DNA of 64,000 nucleotides, taken from Streptomyces sp. NBC_00483 (lineage in GTDB: Bacteria; Actinomycetota; Actinomycetes; Streptomycetales; Streptomycetaceae). The translations under genes and the position numbers were made by a program. Shown here piece after piece: positions 1 to 10,932 of the stretch (position 1 is its first letter; every line of letters begins with the position of its first letter). The stretch lies in assembly GCF_036013745.1 (NCBI RefSeq), contig NZ_CP107880.1:3534001-3598000 (forward strand), in the 5' to 3' direction. The notes below the pieces were generated by a model. It did not search any database, was not told the origin of the DNA, and saw only the letters and a program-made list of their open reading frames with translations.

Positions 1-2067
1 GGCGGCCTCCTCGGGCTTGAGGCCGCGGGCGCGCTGCAGGGGCTCGGACTCGCCACCCACATCGTCGAGTTCGCGCCGCGCCTGATGCCGGTGCAGGTAG
101 ACGAGGGCGGCGGCGCGGCCCTGTTCAAGACCATCAGCGACATGGGGCTCGACGTGCACACGGGCGTCGGCACCCAGGAGATCGTCACGGGCGAAGGGGA
201 CGCGGTGCGCGGCATGAAGCTGTCGGACGGCAGCGAACTCGCCACGGACCTCGTCGTCTTCTCCGCCGGCGTCCGCCCCCGCGACCAACTCGCCCGCGAC
301 ATGGGCCTTCTCGTCGGGGAGCGCGGCGGCATCACCGTCGACGAGCGGTGCCGCACCAGCGACCCCGACATCTTCGCGATCGGCGAGTGCGCGCTGGCCT
401 CGGACGGCCGGGTGTACGGGCTCGTGGCCCCCGGCTACGAGATGGCGCTCGCGGTCGCCGACACCATCGCCGACGAGGACGCGTCGTTCACCGGCGCCGA
501 CCTCTCCACCAAGCTGAAGCTGCTCGGCGTCGACGTCGCCTCGTTCGGCGACGCGCACGGCGCCACCGACGGCTGCCTCGACGTCGTCTACTCGGACTCG
601 CGCTCGGGCACGTACAAGAAGCTCGTGATCGGCGGCGAGGGCGAGCTGCTCGGCGGCATCCTCGTCGGCGACGCGGAGGCGTACGGGACGCTGCGCGCGC
701 TCACCGGGACCGTGCCGCCGATCGCCCCGGAGCAGCTGGTCCTCCCTGCGGGCGCGGGCGCACCTGCCCAGCTCGGCCCGGAGGCGCTGCCCGACGAGGC
801 CGTCATCTGTTCCTGCCACAACGTCACGAAGGGCGCGATCTGCGAGCACACCTCGCTGCCCGAGGTGAAGAAGTGCACCAAGGCCGGTACCGGCTGCGGG
901 AGTTGCGTCAAGCTCATCGGCCAGCTGCTGCCGAAGAGCGGTGACGACGGGCTGTGCGGCTGCTTCAAGCACACCCGCGAGCAGCTGTACGAGATCGTGC
1001 GCGTCAAGCGGATCACGACGTACGCCCAACTCCTCGACGAGCACGGCCGGGAGGGTGCGCGCGGCGGCGAGGGCTGCGAGATCTGCAAGCCGACCGTCGG
1101 CTCGATCATCGCCTCGCTCGCCCCGTCGATCGGCGCGGACGGCTACGTCCTCGACGGCGAGCAGGCCGCCCTCCAGGACACCAACGACCACTTCCTCGCC
1201 AACCTCCAGAAGAACGGTTCGTACTCGGTCGTGCCCCGGATCCCCGGCGGCGAGATCACCCCCGAGAAACTGATCGTGATCGGGGAGGTCGCGCGGGACT
1301 TCGGTCTCTACACGAAGATCACGGGCGGCCAGCGCATCGACCTGTTCGGCGCGCGGGTCGACCAACTGCCCATGATTTGGGCCAGGTTGGTGGACGCCGG
1401 CTTCGAGTCCGGGCACGCGTACGGCAAGGCGCTGCGGACCGTGAAGTCGTGCGTGGGGCAGACCTGGTGCCGTTACGGGGTGCAGGACTCGGTCCGGATG
1501 GCGATCGACCTGGAGCTGCGCTACCGGGGCCTGCGAGCACCGCACAAGCTGAAGTCGGCGGTCTCCGGGTGCGCCCGCGAGTGCGCGGAGGCCCAGTCGA
1601 AGGACTTCGGCGTCATCGCCACGGCCAACGGCTGGAACCTGTACGTGGGCGGCAACGGCGGCATGACGCCCCGTCACGCCGACCTGCTGGCAAAGGACTT
1701 GAGCGACGCCGAGCTGATCCGGCTGATCGACCGGTTCCTGATGTTCTACATCCGCACCGCCGACCGCCTGGAGCGCACCGCGACCTGGCTGGAGCGGATC
1801 GAGGGCGGGCTCGACCACGTACGGGACGTCGTCGTGCACGACTCGCTCGGCATCTGCGACGAGCTCGAAGCCCTGATGCGGGCGCACGTCGCGCACTACC
1901 GCGACGAGTGGGCCGAGACCATCGAGGACCCCGAGCGCCTCTCCCGCTTCGTCTCCTTCGTCAACGCCCCCGACACCCCGGACCCGACGGTCCGCTTCAT
2001 GCCCGAGCGCGACCAGATCAAGCCCGAACTGCCGCTGATTCCCCTGGAAGGACTGACCGTCCGATGA
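1..2067 (+). CDS. nirB: Nitrite reductase (NADH) large subunit, 5'-truncated by window edge
   Basis: This is the large subunit of assimilatory NAD(P)H nitrite reductase, a cytoplasmic enzyme that reduces nitrite to ammonium with electrons passed from FAD through Fe-S and siroheme. The frame is open from base 1, so the N-terminal FAD-binding part is missing from the window. Visible in order are the rest of the pyridine nucleotide-disulphide oxidoreductase domain, a BFD-like [2Fe-2S] motif (CSCHNVTKG followed by GTGCGSCVK), a second cysteine pair (GCEICKPTVG), and the sulfite/nitrite reductase ferredoxin-like and siroheme/4Fe-4S domains with CVGQTWC and SGCARECAEA (C-x5-C and C-x3-C). The stop overlaps the nirD start by four bases (ATGA), so the pair is translationally coupled. 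Identification is firm; only the start is unknown. Confidence 0.96.
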   Translation, partial: GGLLGLEAAGALQGLGLATHIVEFAPRLMPVQVDEGGGAALFKTISDMGLDVHTGVGTQEIVTGEGDAVRGMKLSDGSELATDLVVFSAGVRPRDQLARDMGLLVGERGGITVDERCRTSDPDIFAIGECALASDGRVYGLVAPGYEMALAVADTIADEDASFTGADLSTKLKLLGVDVASFGDAHGATDGCLDVVYSDSRSGTYKKLVIGGEGELLGGILVGDAEAYGTLRALTGTVPPIAPEQLVLPAGAGAPAQLGPEALPDEAVICSCHNVTKGAICEHTSLPEVKKCTKAGTGCGSCVKLIGQLLPKSGDDGLCGCFKHTREQLYEIVRVKRITTYAQLLDEHGREGARGGEGCEICKPTVGSIIASLAPSIGADGYVLDGEQAALQDTNDHFLANLQKNGSYSVVPRIPGGEITPEKLIVIGEVARDFGLYTKITGGQRIDLFGARVDQLPMIWARLVDAGFESGHAYGKALRTVKSCVGQTWCRYGVQDSVRMAIDLELRYRGLRAPHKLKSAVSGCARECAEAQSKDFGVIATANGWNLYVGGNGGMTPRHADLLAKDLSDAELIRLIDRFLMFYIRTADRLERTATWLERIEGGLDHVRDVVVHDSLGICDELEALMRAHVAHYRDEWAETIEDPERLSRFVSFVNAPDTPDPTVRFMPERDQIKPELPLIPLEGLTVR

Positions 2068-2411
2068 CCATCGCTCCTGAGATCACGACGACCACCCTCG
2101 TGCGACTCGACGTGGACGGCGAGCTGTTGGCCGTGTGCGAACCGTCCCGCCTGAGCGCGGGTCGCGGGGTCGCCGTCCTGCTGCCGGACGACCGGCAGGC
2201 CGCGGTCTTCATGGACCGCACGGGCCGCGTGTACGCGATCGACAACACCGACCCGTTCACCGGGGCGTCCGTGCTCTCGCGAGGGCTGCTCGGCTCGGCG
2301 GAGGGACGGCCGTTCGTGGCGTCGCCGCTGCTGAAGCAGCGGTTCGACCTGGAGACGGGGCGGTGCCTGGACGACGACGGGGTCACCGTCCGGACGTACG
2401 CGGTGCGTTGA
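2064..2411 (+). CDS. nirD: Nitrite reductase (NADH) small subunit
   Basis: This 115-residue protein is the NirD small subunit, a Rieske-fold partner that associates with NirB in assimilatory nitrite reduction. The ATG overlaps the nirB stop (ATGA), which fixes the start. Family-typical segments include the N-terminal strand region around GRGVAVLLPDDRQAAVF and the central DNTDPFTGASVLSRG, followed by GRPFVASPLLKQRFDLETG. As usual for NirD, the cysteine/histidine ligands of true Rieske proteins are absent, so it probably carries no cluster. It is the last gene of the visible operon; a stretch of AT-richer non-coding DNA follows. Confidence 0.95.
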   Translation: MTIAPEITTTTLVRLDVDGELLAVCEPSRLSAGRGVAVLLPDDRQAAVFMDRTGRVYAIDNTDPFTGASVLSRGLLGSAEGRPFVASPLLKQRFDLETGRCLDDDGVTVRTYAVR

Positions 2412-2511
2412 CACCCCCTTCACGGGGCAGTGACATCAGTCACAGAGAAAACACAGGGATAGAGAGCAACTTTCACAATCTGTCCATATTTCAACTCCAG
2501 TAAGCACAGAA

Positions 2512-2588
2512 CAGCGCTTACACCGGGACAGAAAGCCCCGCACGGGCGCCCTCGAACCGCCTTAGGATCTCGGCCTCAGCGCTTACAC
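2512..2588 (+). promoter_or_regulatory. Two 12-bp direct repeats upstream of the LASTG surface protein
   Basis: The 12-mer CAGCGCTTACAC occurs at 2512-2523 and again at 2577-2588, 65 bp apart and upstream of the GTG at 2624. The 2412-2623 gap is noticeably AT-richer than its surroundings. The repeats may be binding sites or promoter elements for the downstream gene. The repeat is seen directly; the role is inferred. Confidence 0.45.
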
Positions 2589-2623
2589 GCGCCTTACTCC
2601 GAACTCCGAACAGAGGGCGTTCC

Positions 2624-3907
2624 GTGCAGATCCGTCAGATTCTCGCGACAGCCGCAGTCGCCGCCGTGACCGCTCCGGTGGCGCTGCTGTCCGTCTCTCC
2701 GGCGTACGCCGGGACCCAGTCCAGCGTGCAGACCCAGGAGAAGTCCTCCATAGCCAAGTTGAAGAAGGCTGTGAAGGAGGCGAGAGCGGCGTACCGCGCG
2801 GCTGTCGCCGCCGAGCAGGCCCTGGAGAAGGAGCTCGACGCCACGACGGCCCCGGAGCACCCGCTCATGGTCGCCCTCGCCGACGCGAAGAAGGACGCCG
2901 AGGCCGCCGCGAAGGCGAAGGACGAGGCCGACGCGGCCGTCGTCGCCGCGGAGCAGAAGCTGGCCGAAGCCAACGCCGGCGAGGACGAGGCCGCCAAGGC
3001 CGCCGCCGAGAAGGCGCTCACCGACGCCAAGGCCGCCGCGACCGGGGCCGCCACCGCCAAGACCGACGCCGACGCCAAGGTCACCGCGGCCGACACGGCC
3101 CTCGACGACAACCGCGTCGCGATCGCCCGGAAGATCCACAAGGCCCAGCAGGACGTCAAGGCCGCGCTCGCCACGAAGGAAGCCGCCGAGAAGGCCCTCG
3201 CCGACGCGAAGGACGAGCAGCCCGGTCCGGACGAGCCGACGGACCCCGAGTGCAAGGAAGGTGCCGCGCTCAAGGCCACCCTCCCCGGCCTGCCGTCCAA
3301 GATCGCCGCCGGCTCCACGGTCGACTTCCGGCTGCGCCTGACCAACGGCACCGGGCGGACCCTCGACGAGGTGCTGCCGTTCGCGAGTGTGGGCGCGGGC
3401 GACAAGTCCGACAAGGACATCACCAGCAAGCTGCACCTCAAGTCCAAGCAGGGCGGCCAGTGGAAGTCCGTCCCGGCGGACGACTACGCGGGTAGGTTCA
3501 CCAACGTGAAGGCGGGCGCGCACGTCGATCTGCCGCTGCGCCTGTCGATCGACCGCTCGGCACCTGCCGGCTACGGCATCAGCGCCGCCGTGGGCGCGTA
3601 CTTCAACGAGGACGCCACCTGCGGCGTCGGCGACTTGGTCGCGTACAACTTCACGATCAACCCGGTCGGCGCCGGCAACTCCGACACCCCCGCCGGCGAG
3701 GGCAACAAGCCCAAGCCGCAGGGCAGCGCCTCCCCCGTCGCCACCTCCGGCTCGGGCAACGGCTCCGGCACCACGGACGGCTCCCTCGCCTCCACCGGCT
3801 CCTCCTCCGCCCTGCCGACGATCGGCCTGGCGGGCGGCGCGGCCGTCGTGGTCGGCGCCGGTGCGGTGTTCGTGATGCGCCGCCGCAAGGCCGACGCCAA
3901 CAGCTGA
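2624..3907 (+). CDS. Sortase-anchored (LASTG) Ala/Lys-rich coiled-coil surface protein
   Basis: This 427-residue protein looks like a cell-wall anchored surface protein. It has a Sec signal peptide (short basic start, hydrophobic core, cleavage near AYA at about residue 29). An Ala/Lys/Glu/Asp-rich heptad-like segment follows at roughly residues 40-200 and is probably a long coiled coil or stalk. A globular domain at about 215-345 contains two cysteines, and a Gly/Ser/Pro-rich linker comes next. The C-terminus carries LASTG (about residues 388-392), a hydrophobic helix and an RRRK tail. LAxTG is the recognition form used by class E sortases of high-GC actinomycetes. The GTG start is chosen because it gives a clean signal peptide. 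No sortase gene is in the window. Ligand and function are unknown. Confidence 0.85.
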   Translation: MQIRQILATAAVAAVTAPVALLSVSPAYAGTQSSVQTQEKSSIAKLKKAVKEARAAYRAAVAAEQALEKELDATTAPEHPLMVALADAKKDAEAAAKAKDEADAAVVAAEQKLAEANAGEDEAAKAAAEKALTDAKAAATGAATAKTDADAKVTAADTALDDNRVAIARKIHKAQQDVKAALATKEAAEKALADAKDEQPGPDEPTDPECKEGAALKATLPGLPSKIAAGSTVDFRLRLTNGTGRTLDEVLPFASVGAGDKSDKDITSKLHLKSKQGGQWKSVPADDYAGRFTNVKAGAHVDLPLRLSIDRSAPAGYGISAAVGAYFNEDATCGVGDLVAYNFTINPVGAGNSDTPAGEGNKPKPQGSASPVATSGSGNGSGTTDGSLASTGSSSALPTIGLAGGAAVVVGAGAVFVMRRRKADANS

Positions 3908-3924
3908 GGCCGGCACGCATAGCC

Positions 3925-3973
3925 GACGGCGGACCGGTGCCCCTGCTGGAGGGGGCGCCGGTCCGCCGTCTTT
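3925..3973 (+). terminator. Intrinsic terminator of the LASTG gene
   Basis: A 19-bp stem (3925-3943 with 3952-3970, one G-T pair) with an 8-base loop is followed by TTT. It lies 17 bases after the stop of the LASTG surface protein gene and before the convergent SDR gene. Confidence 0.8.
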
Positions 3974-3997
3974 ATCAGCTCTGCCCGCCTGTCGCCC

Positions 3998-4924
3998 TCA
4001 TCGGCCAAGCGCCTTGAAGTCCACGCCCGTCAGCTGCTCCGACGCGGCCCACAGCCGCTCCCCCGCCGCGTCGTTGACCGTCCACGACGCCCGCCAGGAC
4101 TTGATGGGGGCGCCGCGCCACATCATCACGCGCGGGCCGTAGAAGTCGTCGGGCCGTACGTCCGGGGCCGTGGCCGCGCGCAGCGTCGGCAGCGCTCCGT
4201 CCTCGGCGGGCTGCCCGAAGAACCGGTTGCCGACCTCGAAGAACCGTTCCGCGCCCTTGCGGCCCTCCATCCGGGCGCTGCGCGCCTGCAGCTCCGTGGC
4301 CGCGTAGCCGGGGTGCGCCGCGGCCGCCACGAGCCCCGCACCCGCCGCCTCCACCTGCCGCGCCAGCTCGTGCACGAACAGCAGGTTGGCCGTCTTGGAC
4401 CGCCCGTAGGCGACCCAACGCCCGTACTTCCTCTCGCTGTTGAGGTCGGCGATGTCGATGTTGGCGAGGGCGTGCAGCCCGCTGGAGACGGAGACGACGC
4501 GGGGCGCGGGCGCCGCGAGCAGGCCCGGCAGCAGCAGCCCGGTCAGCGCGAAGTGCCCCAGGTGGTTCACGCCGAACTGGGTCTCGAAGCCGTCGGCGGT
4601 GCGGCCGTACGGGAGGGCCATCACGCCCGCGTTGTTGACCAGGAGGTCGAGCGGGCGGTCCTCACGGGCCTCGGCGAAGGCCCGTACCGAGGCGAGGTCA
4701 CCGAGGTCGAGCCGCGCGAACTCGGCCTGCGCACCGGGGACTTCGGACGTCAGACGCTCCAGGGCCGCGACGCCCCGCTGCTCGCTGCGGCAGGCCAGGA
4801 CCACGTGGGCGCCCGCGCGGGCCAGTTCGCGTGCGGTGACGTAGCCGATGCCGGTGTTGGCTCCGGTGACCACCGCCGTACGGCCCTGCTGGTCGGGGAT
4901 GTCGGTCGCGCTCCAGCCGCTCAT
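3998..4924 (-). CDS. Short-chain dehydrogenase/reductase, retinol-dehydrogenase-like
   Basis: This 308-residue classical SDR is an NAD(P)-dependent oxidoreductase of unknown substrate. It shows the Rossmann cofactor motif TGANTGIG near the N-terminus, NNAGVMA in the middle, the catalytic serine in VVSVSSG, and YGRSKTAN with the catalytic Tyr and Lys. The ATG at 4924 (MSGWSATD) is preceded by AGGAGAG at good spacing and matches family length. An upstream in-frame start would add 28 residues that look non-coding. It is transcribed away from ppdK, from which it is separated by a strong terminator. It resembles the large oxidoreductase group annotated as WWOX/retinol dehydrogenase-like; no specific pathway can be assigned from context. 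Confidence 0.85.
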   Translation of the reverse strand: MSGWSATDIPDQQGRTAVVTGANTGIGYVTARELARAGAHVVLACRSEQRGVAALERLTSEVPGAQAEFARLDLGDLASVRAFAEAREDRPLDLLVNNAGVMALPYGRTADGFETQFGVNHLGHFALTGLLLPGLLAAPAPRVVSVSSGLHALANIDIADLNSERKYGRWVAYGRSKTANLLFVHELARQVEAAGAGLVAAAAHPGYAATELQARSARMEGRKGAERFFEVGNRFFGQPAEDGALPTLRAATAPDVRPDDFYGPRVMMWRGAPIKSWRASWTVNDAAGERLWAASEQLTGVDFKALGR

Positions 4925-4987
4925 GGGTCGGCTCTCCTTCGGGGGGACGTCGTCAGTGGGGGTTACCGAAGGGTACGCACACGCCGA

Positions 4988-5024
4988 AAAGGGCGGCACC
5001 CCCCGCACAGGGGTGCCGCCCTTT
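4988..5024 (-). terminator. Intrinsic terminator of ppdK
   Basis: A 15-bp perfect stem (4988-5002 with 5010-5024), with a 7-base loop, continues into a T-rich tail on the minus strand. It lies about 70 bases after the ppdK stop and insulates the SDR gene. Confidence 0.85.
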
Positions 5025-5095
5025 CGTGGATACCGGGGCCGCCGCGAATCGGTGAGGGTCGGGGACCCGCGGCGGCCCCGGAGTTCAACTCCCGG

Positions 5096-7813
<2,718 letters not shown>

Positions 7814-8228
7814 GTGTCTCGACTCCTCGAGGCTCGGTGGCTGCCCTGACGGCGAGGAACATACCCAGATCCAAGGCCTGTGGGTACGTCCACTCAGCTG
7901 TCACACGGGCGTAACCACCCGTCCGCCAGGAGATCGAAAGTGATGGACGGGGGGTGACCCTCTCGGCCTTTCGTTCATTACTTGAAGGCACTACCCCCGT
8001 AGACCCCACCCAACGCTCACTTGAGCGCACTCTGCTCGTTTGTGCGTTCAGGCCGTAAATGATCGAACGGTGGCACTGAGTGCCAGGGCTTGGAGAAGTG
8101 CAGACGGGCCCCAAGCGCTCATCTGAGCGCAACCCCGATCAGGGGTGGCGAGAATCACGCCGTTTGAAGCGGCTCCCGGACGATCCCGTTCCAGCATGCG
8201 GACGCCTCTCGGGGGCGAAACGGGCGCG
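7814..8228. promoter_or_regulatory. 415-bp upstream region of ppdK with three inverted repeats
   Basis: No gene is supported here. Three short palindromes are visible: CGCTCA-CT-TGAGCG at 8014-8027, TGGCACT-G-AGTGCCA at 8071-8085 and GCGCTCA-TC-TGAGCGC at 8115-8130. The first and third share the CGCTCA-N2-TGAGCG core and are centred about 102 bp apart. They lie between ppdK and the ROK gene, both on the minus strand, and are therefore candidate operators for ppdK. Confidence 0.55.
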
Positions 8229-9431
8229 TCACAGGCCCAGTGCCGCCAGCCGCCGCTCGGCCCGCGCGGGGGCGTACAGCTCCTCCACCACCAGCGCTCC
8301 CGCTCCGATGAGCGCCGAGCGCTCGCCGAGCCGGGACGTGACCACGTCCAGGTGCGCGGTCGAGCGCGGCAGGGCCCGTTGATACAGGAGTTCACGGACG
8401 CCCGTGAGGAAGGCAGTTCCGGCCAGATCTCCGGCGATCATGAGAACGCCGGGGTTGAGGAGCGTCACGACGGTCGCGAGGACCTCGCCGACGGCGTGCC
8501 CCGCCTCCCGCGCGAGCCGCAGCGCCTCCGGGTGCCCGGCGGCCAGCAGCTCGCGCACATCGGAGCCGGACCTCGCGGGGACACCCGCCTCCGTCAGGCG
8601 GCGCGCCACGGCCCGGCCGCTGGCGACGGCGGCCAGGCAGCCGTACGAGCCGCACTTGCACAGCGCGTCCGCGCCGTCCGGCACGCGGATGTGCCCGATG
8701 TCGCCCGCGCCGCCGTCGATGCCCCGGTAGATCGCGCCGTCCACGACGACGCCCGCCCCGATGCCGGTGGAGACCTTGACGAGGGCGAAGGCGCGGCAGT
8801 CGGGGTGGGCGGTGCGCTGTTCGCCGTACGCCATGAGGTTGGCGTCGTTGTCGACGAGGACCGGGACGTCCGCCGGGGTGCCCGCGCCCTCGGCGGCGGC
8901 GCGGGCGAGCCGGCCCACGATGTCGTAGCCGTCCCAGCCGGGCATCATCGGCGGCTGGACGACCCGGCCGGACGCGAAGTCGACGGGGCCCGGCACCGCG
9001 AGGCCGATCCCGCACACCAGGCCGGGCGAGCGGTCCGCCTTGCGCAGCAAGTCACCGAACCAGCCGCCGAGTTGGGACAGCACCCGCTCGGGCCCGTCGT
9101 CGACGGTGAGGGTGTCCATGTGTTCCGCGAGCACCTCGCCGGTCAGGGACAGGACCGCGGCGCGGGCGTGCCGGGTGTCGAGGTCGGCGGCGAGCACCAC
9201 GGCGTGCGCGTCGTCGAACTCCAGGTGGATCGAAGGGCGGCCGCCGAGCCGGGAGTTGACGGGACCCGCGGCGCCCTCGCGCAGCCAGCCCGCGCGGAAG
9301 AGCCGGTCGAGCCGTTGGCCGACCGTGGCCCTGGACAGGCCCGTGACCTCCTGGAGGGCGCCTCGCGTGGTCGCTCTGCCGCTGCGCACCAGGTGCAGCA
9401 GCTCTCCGGCGCTCGCCTGATTCCCCGCCAT
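8229..9431 (-). CDS. ROK-family transcriptional regulator (NagC/XylR type)
   Basis: This 400-residue protein joins an N-terminal winged helix (residues about 5-65, with the recognition-helix region GLSRATVGQRLDRLFRAGWL) to a ROK sugar-kinase-like domain. The ROK part shows the GIGLAVPGPVD segment, DNDAN, and the zinc-binding cluster CKCGSYGC. The glutamate that usually follows (GCLE) is alanine here. Proteins of this kind normally act as sugar-responsive repressors. It is divergent from the two-gene glycosidase operon starting near 9565, with 133 bp between them, which makes that operon its probable target. The inducing sugar cannot be read from the sequence. Confidence 0.88.
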   Translation of the reverse strand: MAGNQASAGELLHLVRSGRATTRGALQEVTGLSRATVGQRLDRLFRAGWLREGAAGPVNSRLGGRPSIHLEFDDAHAVVLAADLDTRHARAAVLSLTGEVLAEHMDTLTVDDGPERVLSQLGGWFGDLLRKADRSPGLVCGIGLAVPGPVDFASGRVVQPPMMPGWDGYDIVGRLARAAAEGAGTPADVPVLVDNDANLMAYGEQRTAHPDCRAFALVKVSTGIGAGVVVDGAIYRGIDGGAGDIGHIRVPDGADALCKCGSYGCLAAVASGRAVARRLTEAGVPARSGSDVRELLAAGHPEALRLAREAGHAVGEVLATVVTLLNPGVLMIAGDLAGTAFLTGVRELLYQRALPRSTAHLDVVTSRLGERSALIGAGALVVEELYAPARAERRLAALGL

Positions 9432-9564
9432 GCCGTTCCGGCCCCCTTACGGGCCGTCCGGCCCCCTTGCGTTCATCAACTGTGCGTTACATTCTAGGTT
9501 TTGCGTGTGAAATAGACGTAACCCTATGCGGGGAACCGCGTAACCGACACCCGTTGGAAGAGGT

Positions 9565-10932
9565 GTGGGAAAGCCTGTGGAGCACACGACCGAGCGGCGC
9601 GGAGGAGCGCTGCGGCCCGCACGGCCCCGCGTCTCCTTACGGGACCGCGCCGCGCGCGTGCTCGACGCGAACTGGACGGGGACCTCGACCGTCCCCTCGC
9701 GCAAGCTCTACCCCCACCAGTGGTCGTGGGACTCGGCGTTCATCGCGATCGGCCTGCGTCATGTCTCTCCGCTGCGCGCCCAGGGCGAGTTGGAGACGCT
9801 TCTTGCCGCGCAGTGGGGCGACGGCCGGATCCCGCACATCGTCTTCAACCCCGCCGTCGCGCTCGACGCGTACTTCCCCAGCCCCGACTTCTGGCGCTCC
9901 TCCACCGCGGGCCGCGCCGCGGGCGCCCCGGCCGCCGTGCAGACCTCCGGCATCGTGCAGCCGCCCGTGCACGCGCTGGCCGCCTGGCTGGTGCACCGCG
10001 CGGATCCGGGCCTGTCCCGCTCCCGCGGCTTCCTGGAGCGTGTGTACCCCGACCTCGCCGCCTGGCACCGCTATCTCCTCCACCGCCGCGACCACGGCGG
10101 CGCGGGCCTCGTCTCCGTGGTCCACCCCTGGGAGCAGGGCATGGACAACAGCCCTTGTTGGGACGCCCCGTTGAGCCGGATCGCCCCCGCCCCCGCACTC
10201 TCGTTCCGCCGCGCGGATCTGGAGCACGGCGCGGCGGACGACCGCCCGACGGACCTCGACTACGGACGGTACGTCCGCCTTGCGGCCGACTACAGGGACG
10301 TCGAATACGCGGACGCAGACGGGGAGTTCGCGGTCGAGGACCCGTCCTTCAACGCCCTGCTCGCGGCCTCCGAGCACGCGCTGGCCCGGATCGCCTGCGA
10401 GTTGGGAGCCAGGGGGACGGCTCGGCACGCGCGCGCGGAGCGGCTGACGGCGGCGCTGGTGCGACGACTGTGGGACCCGCGGGCCGGGATGTTCTTCTGC
10501 CGGGACTTACGCGGCGGGGGCGGCCTCGTCCGCGAGTACGGCGTCTCCGGGCTGCTGCCGCTGATCCTGCCGACGCTGCCGCGCGAGGTGGTGCGGGCGC
10601 TCGTGGACACGGCGCGCGGACCGCACTTCGGCGTCGGTGATCAGGTACGGATGGCGCCCAGCTACGACCTGCTCGGACCGGCCTTCGACCCGCACCGCTA
10701 CTGGCGCGGGCCCGCCTGGTTCAACACCAACTGGCTTCTGGAGTACGGACTGCGGCTGCACGGCGAGCTCGCGCGGGCCGGGCGCCTGCGCACCGCCATG
10801 CTCGACATCGCCGGGGCTTCGGACTTCGCCGAGTACGTGGATCCCCGAACGGGGGCGGGCTGCGGCGCCCGCGGCTTCGGCTGGACGGCCGCGCTGACGC
10901 TGGATCTGCTGGCCGAGAGGACGACACGATGA
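9565..10932 (+). CDS. MGH1-like glycoside hydrolase (GH63-related)
   Basis: This protein of about 455 residues matches the (alpha/alpha)6-barrel hydrolases related to GH63 and to mannosylglycerate/glucosylglycerate hydrolases. Landmarks are LYPHQWSWDSAFIAIGL near the N-terminus, HPWEQGMDNSPCWD in the middle and GPAWFNTNWLLEYGL near the C-terminus. There is no signal peptide, so an intracellular substrate is expected. The start is uncertain: GTG at 9565, or GTG at 9577, which has a better-placed purine-rich site. Two leucine codons are TTA (codons 25 and 315 counted from 9565), which suggests dependence on the bldA tRNA. It overlaps the next gene by ATGA and is divergent from a ROK regulator. 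The exact glycosidic substrate is unknown. Confidence 0.82.
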   Translation: MGKPVEHTTERRGGALRPARPRVSLRDRAARVLDANWTGTSTVPSRKLYPHQWSWDSAFIAIGLRHVSPLRAQGELETLLAAQWGDGRIPHIVFNPAVALDAYFPSPDFWRSSTAGRAAGAPAAVQTSGIVQPPVHALAAWLVHRADPGLSRSRGFLERVYPDLAAWHRYLLHRRDHGGAGLVSVVHPWEQGMDNSPCWDAPLSRIAPAPALSFRRADLEHGAADDRPTDLDYGRYVRLAADYRDVEYADADGEFAVEDPSFNALLAASEHALARIACELGARGTARHARAERLTAALVRRLWDPRAGMFFCRDLRGGGGLVREYGVSGLLPLILPTLPREVVRALVDTARGPHFGVGDQVRMAPSYDLLGPAFDPHRYWRGPAWFNTNWLLEYGLRLHGELARAGRLRTAMLDIAGASDFAEYVDPRTGAGCGARGFGWTAALTLDLLAERTTR

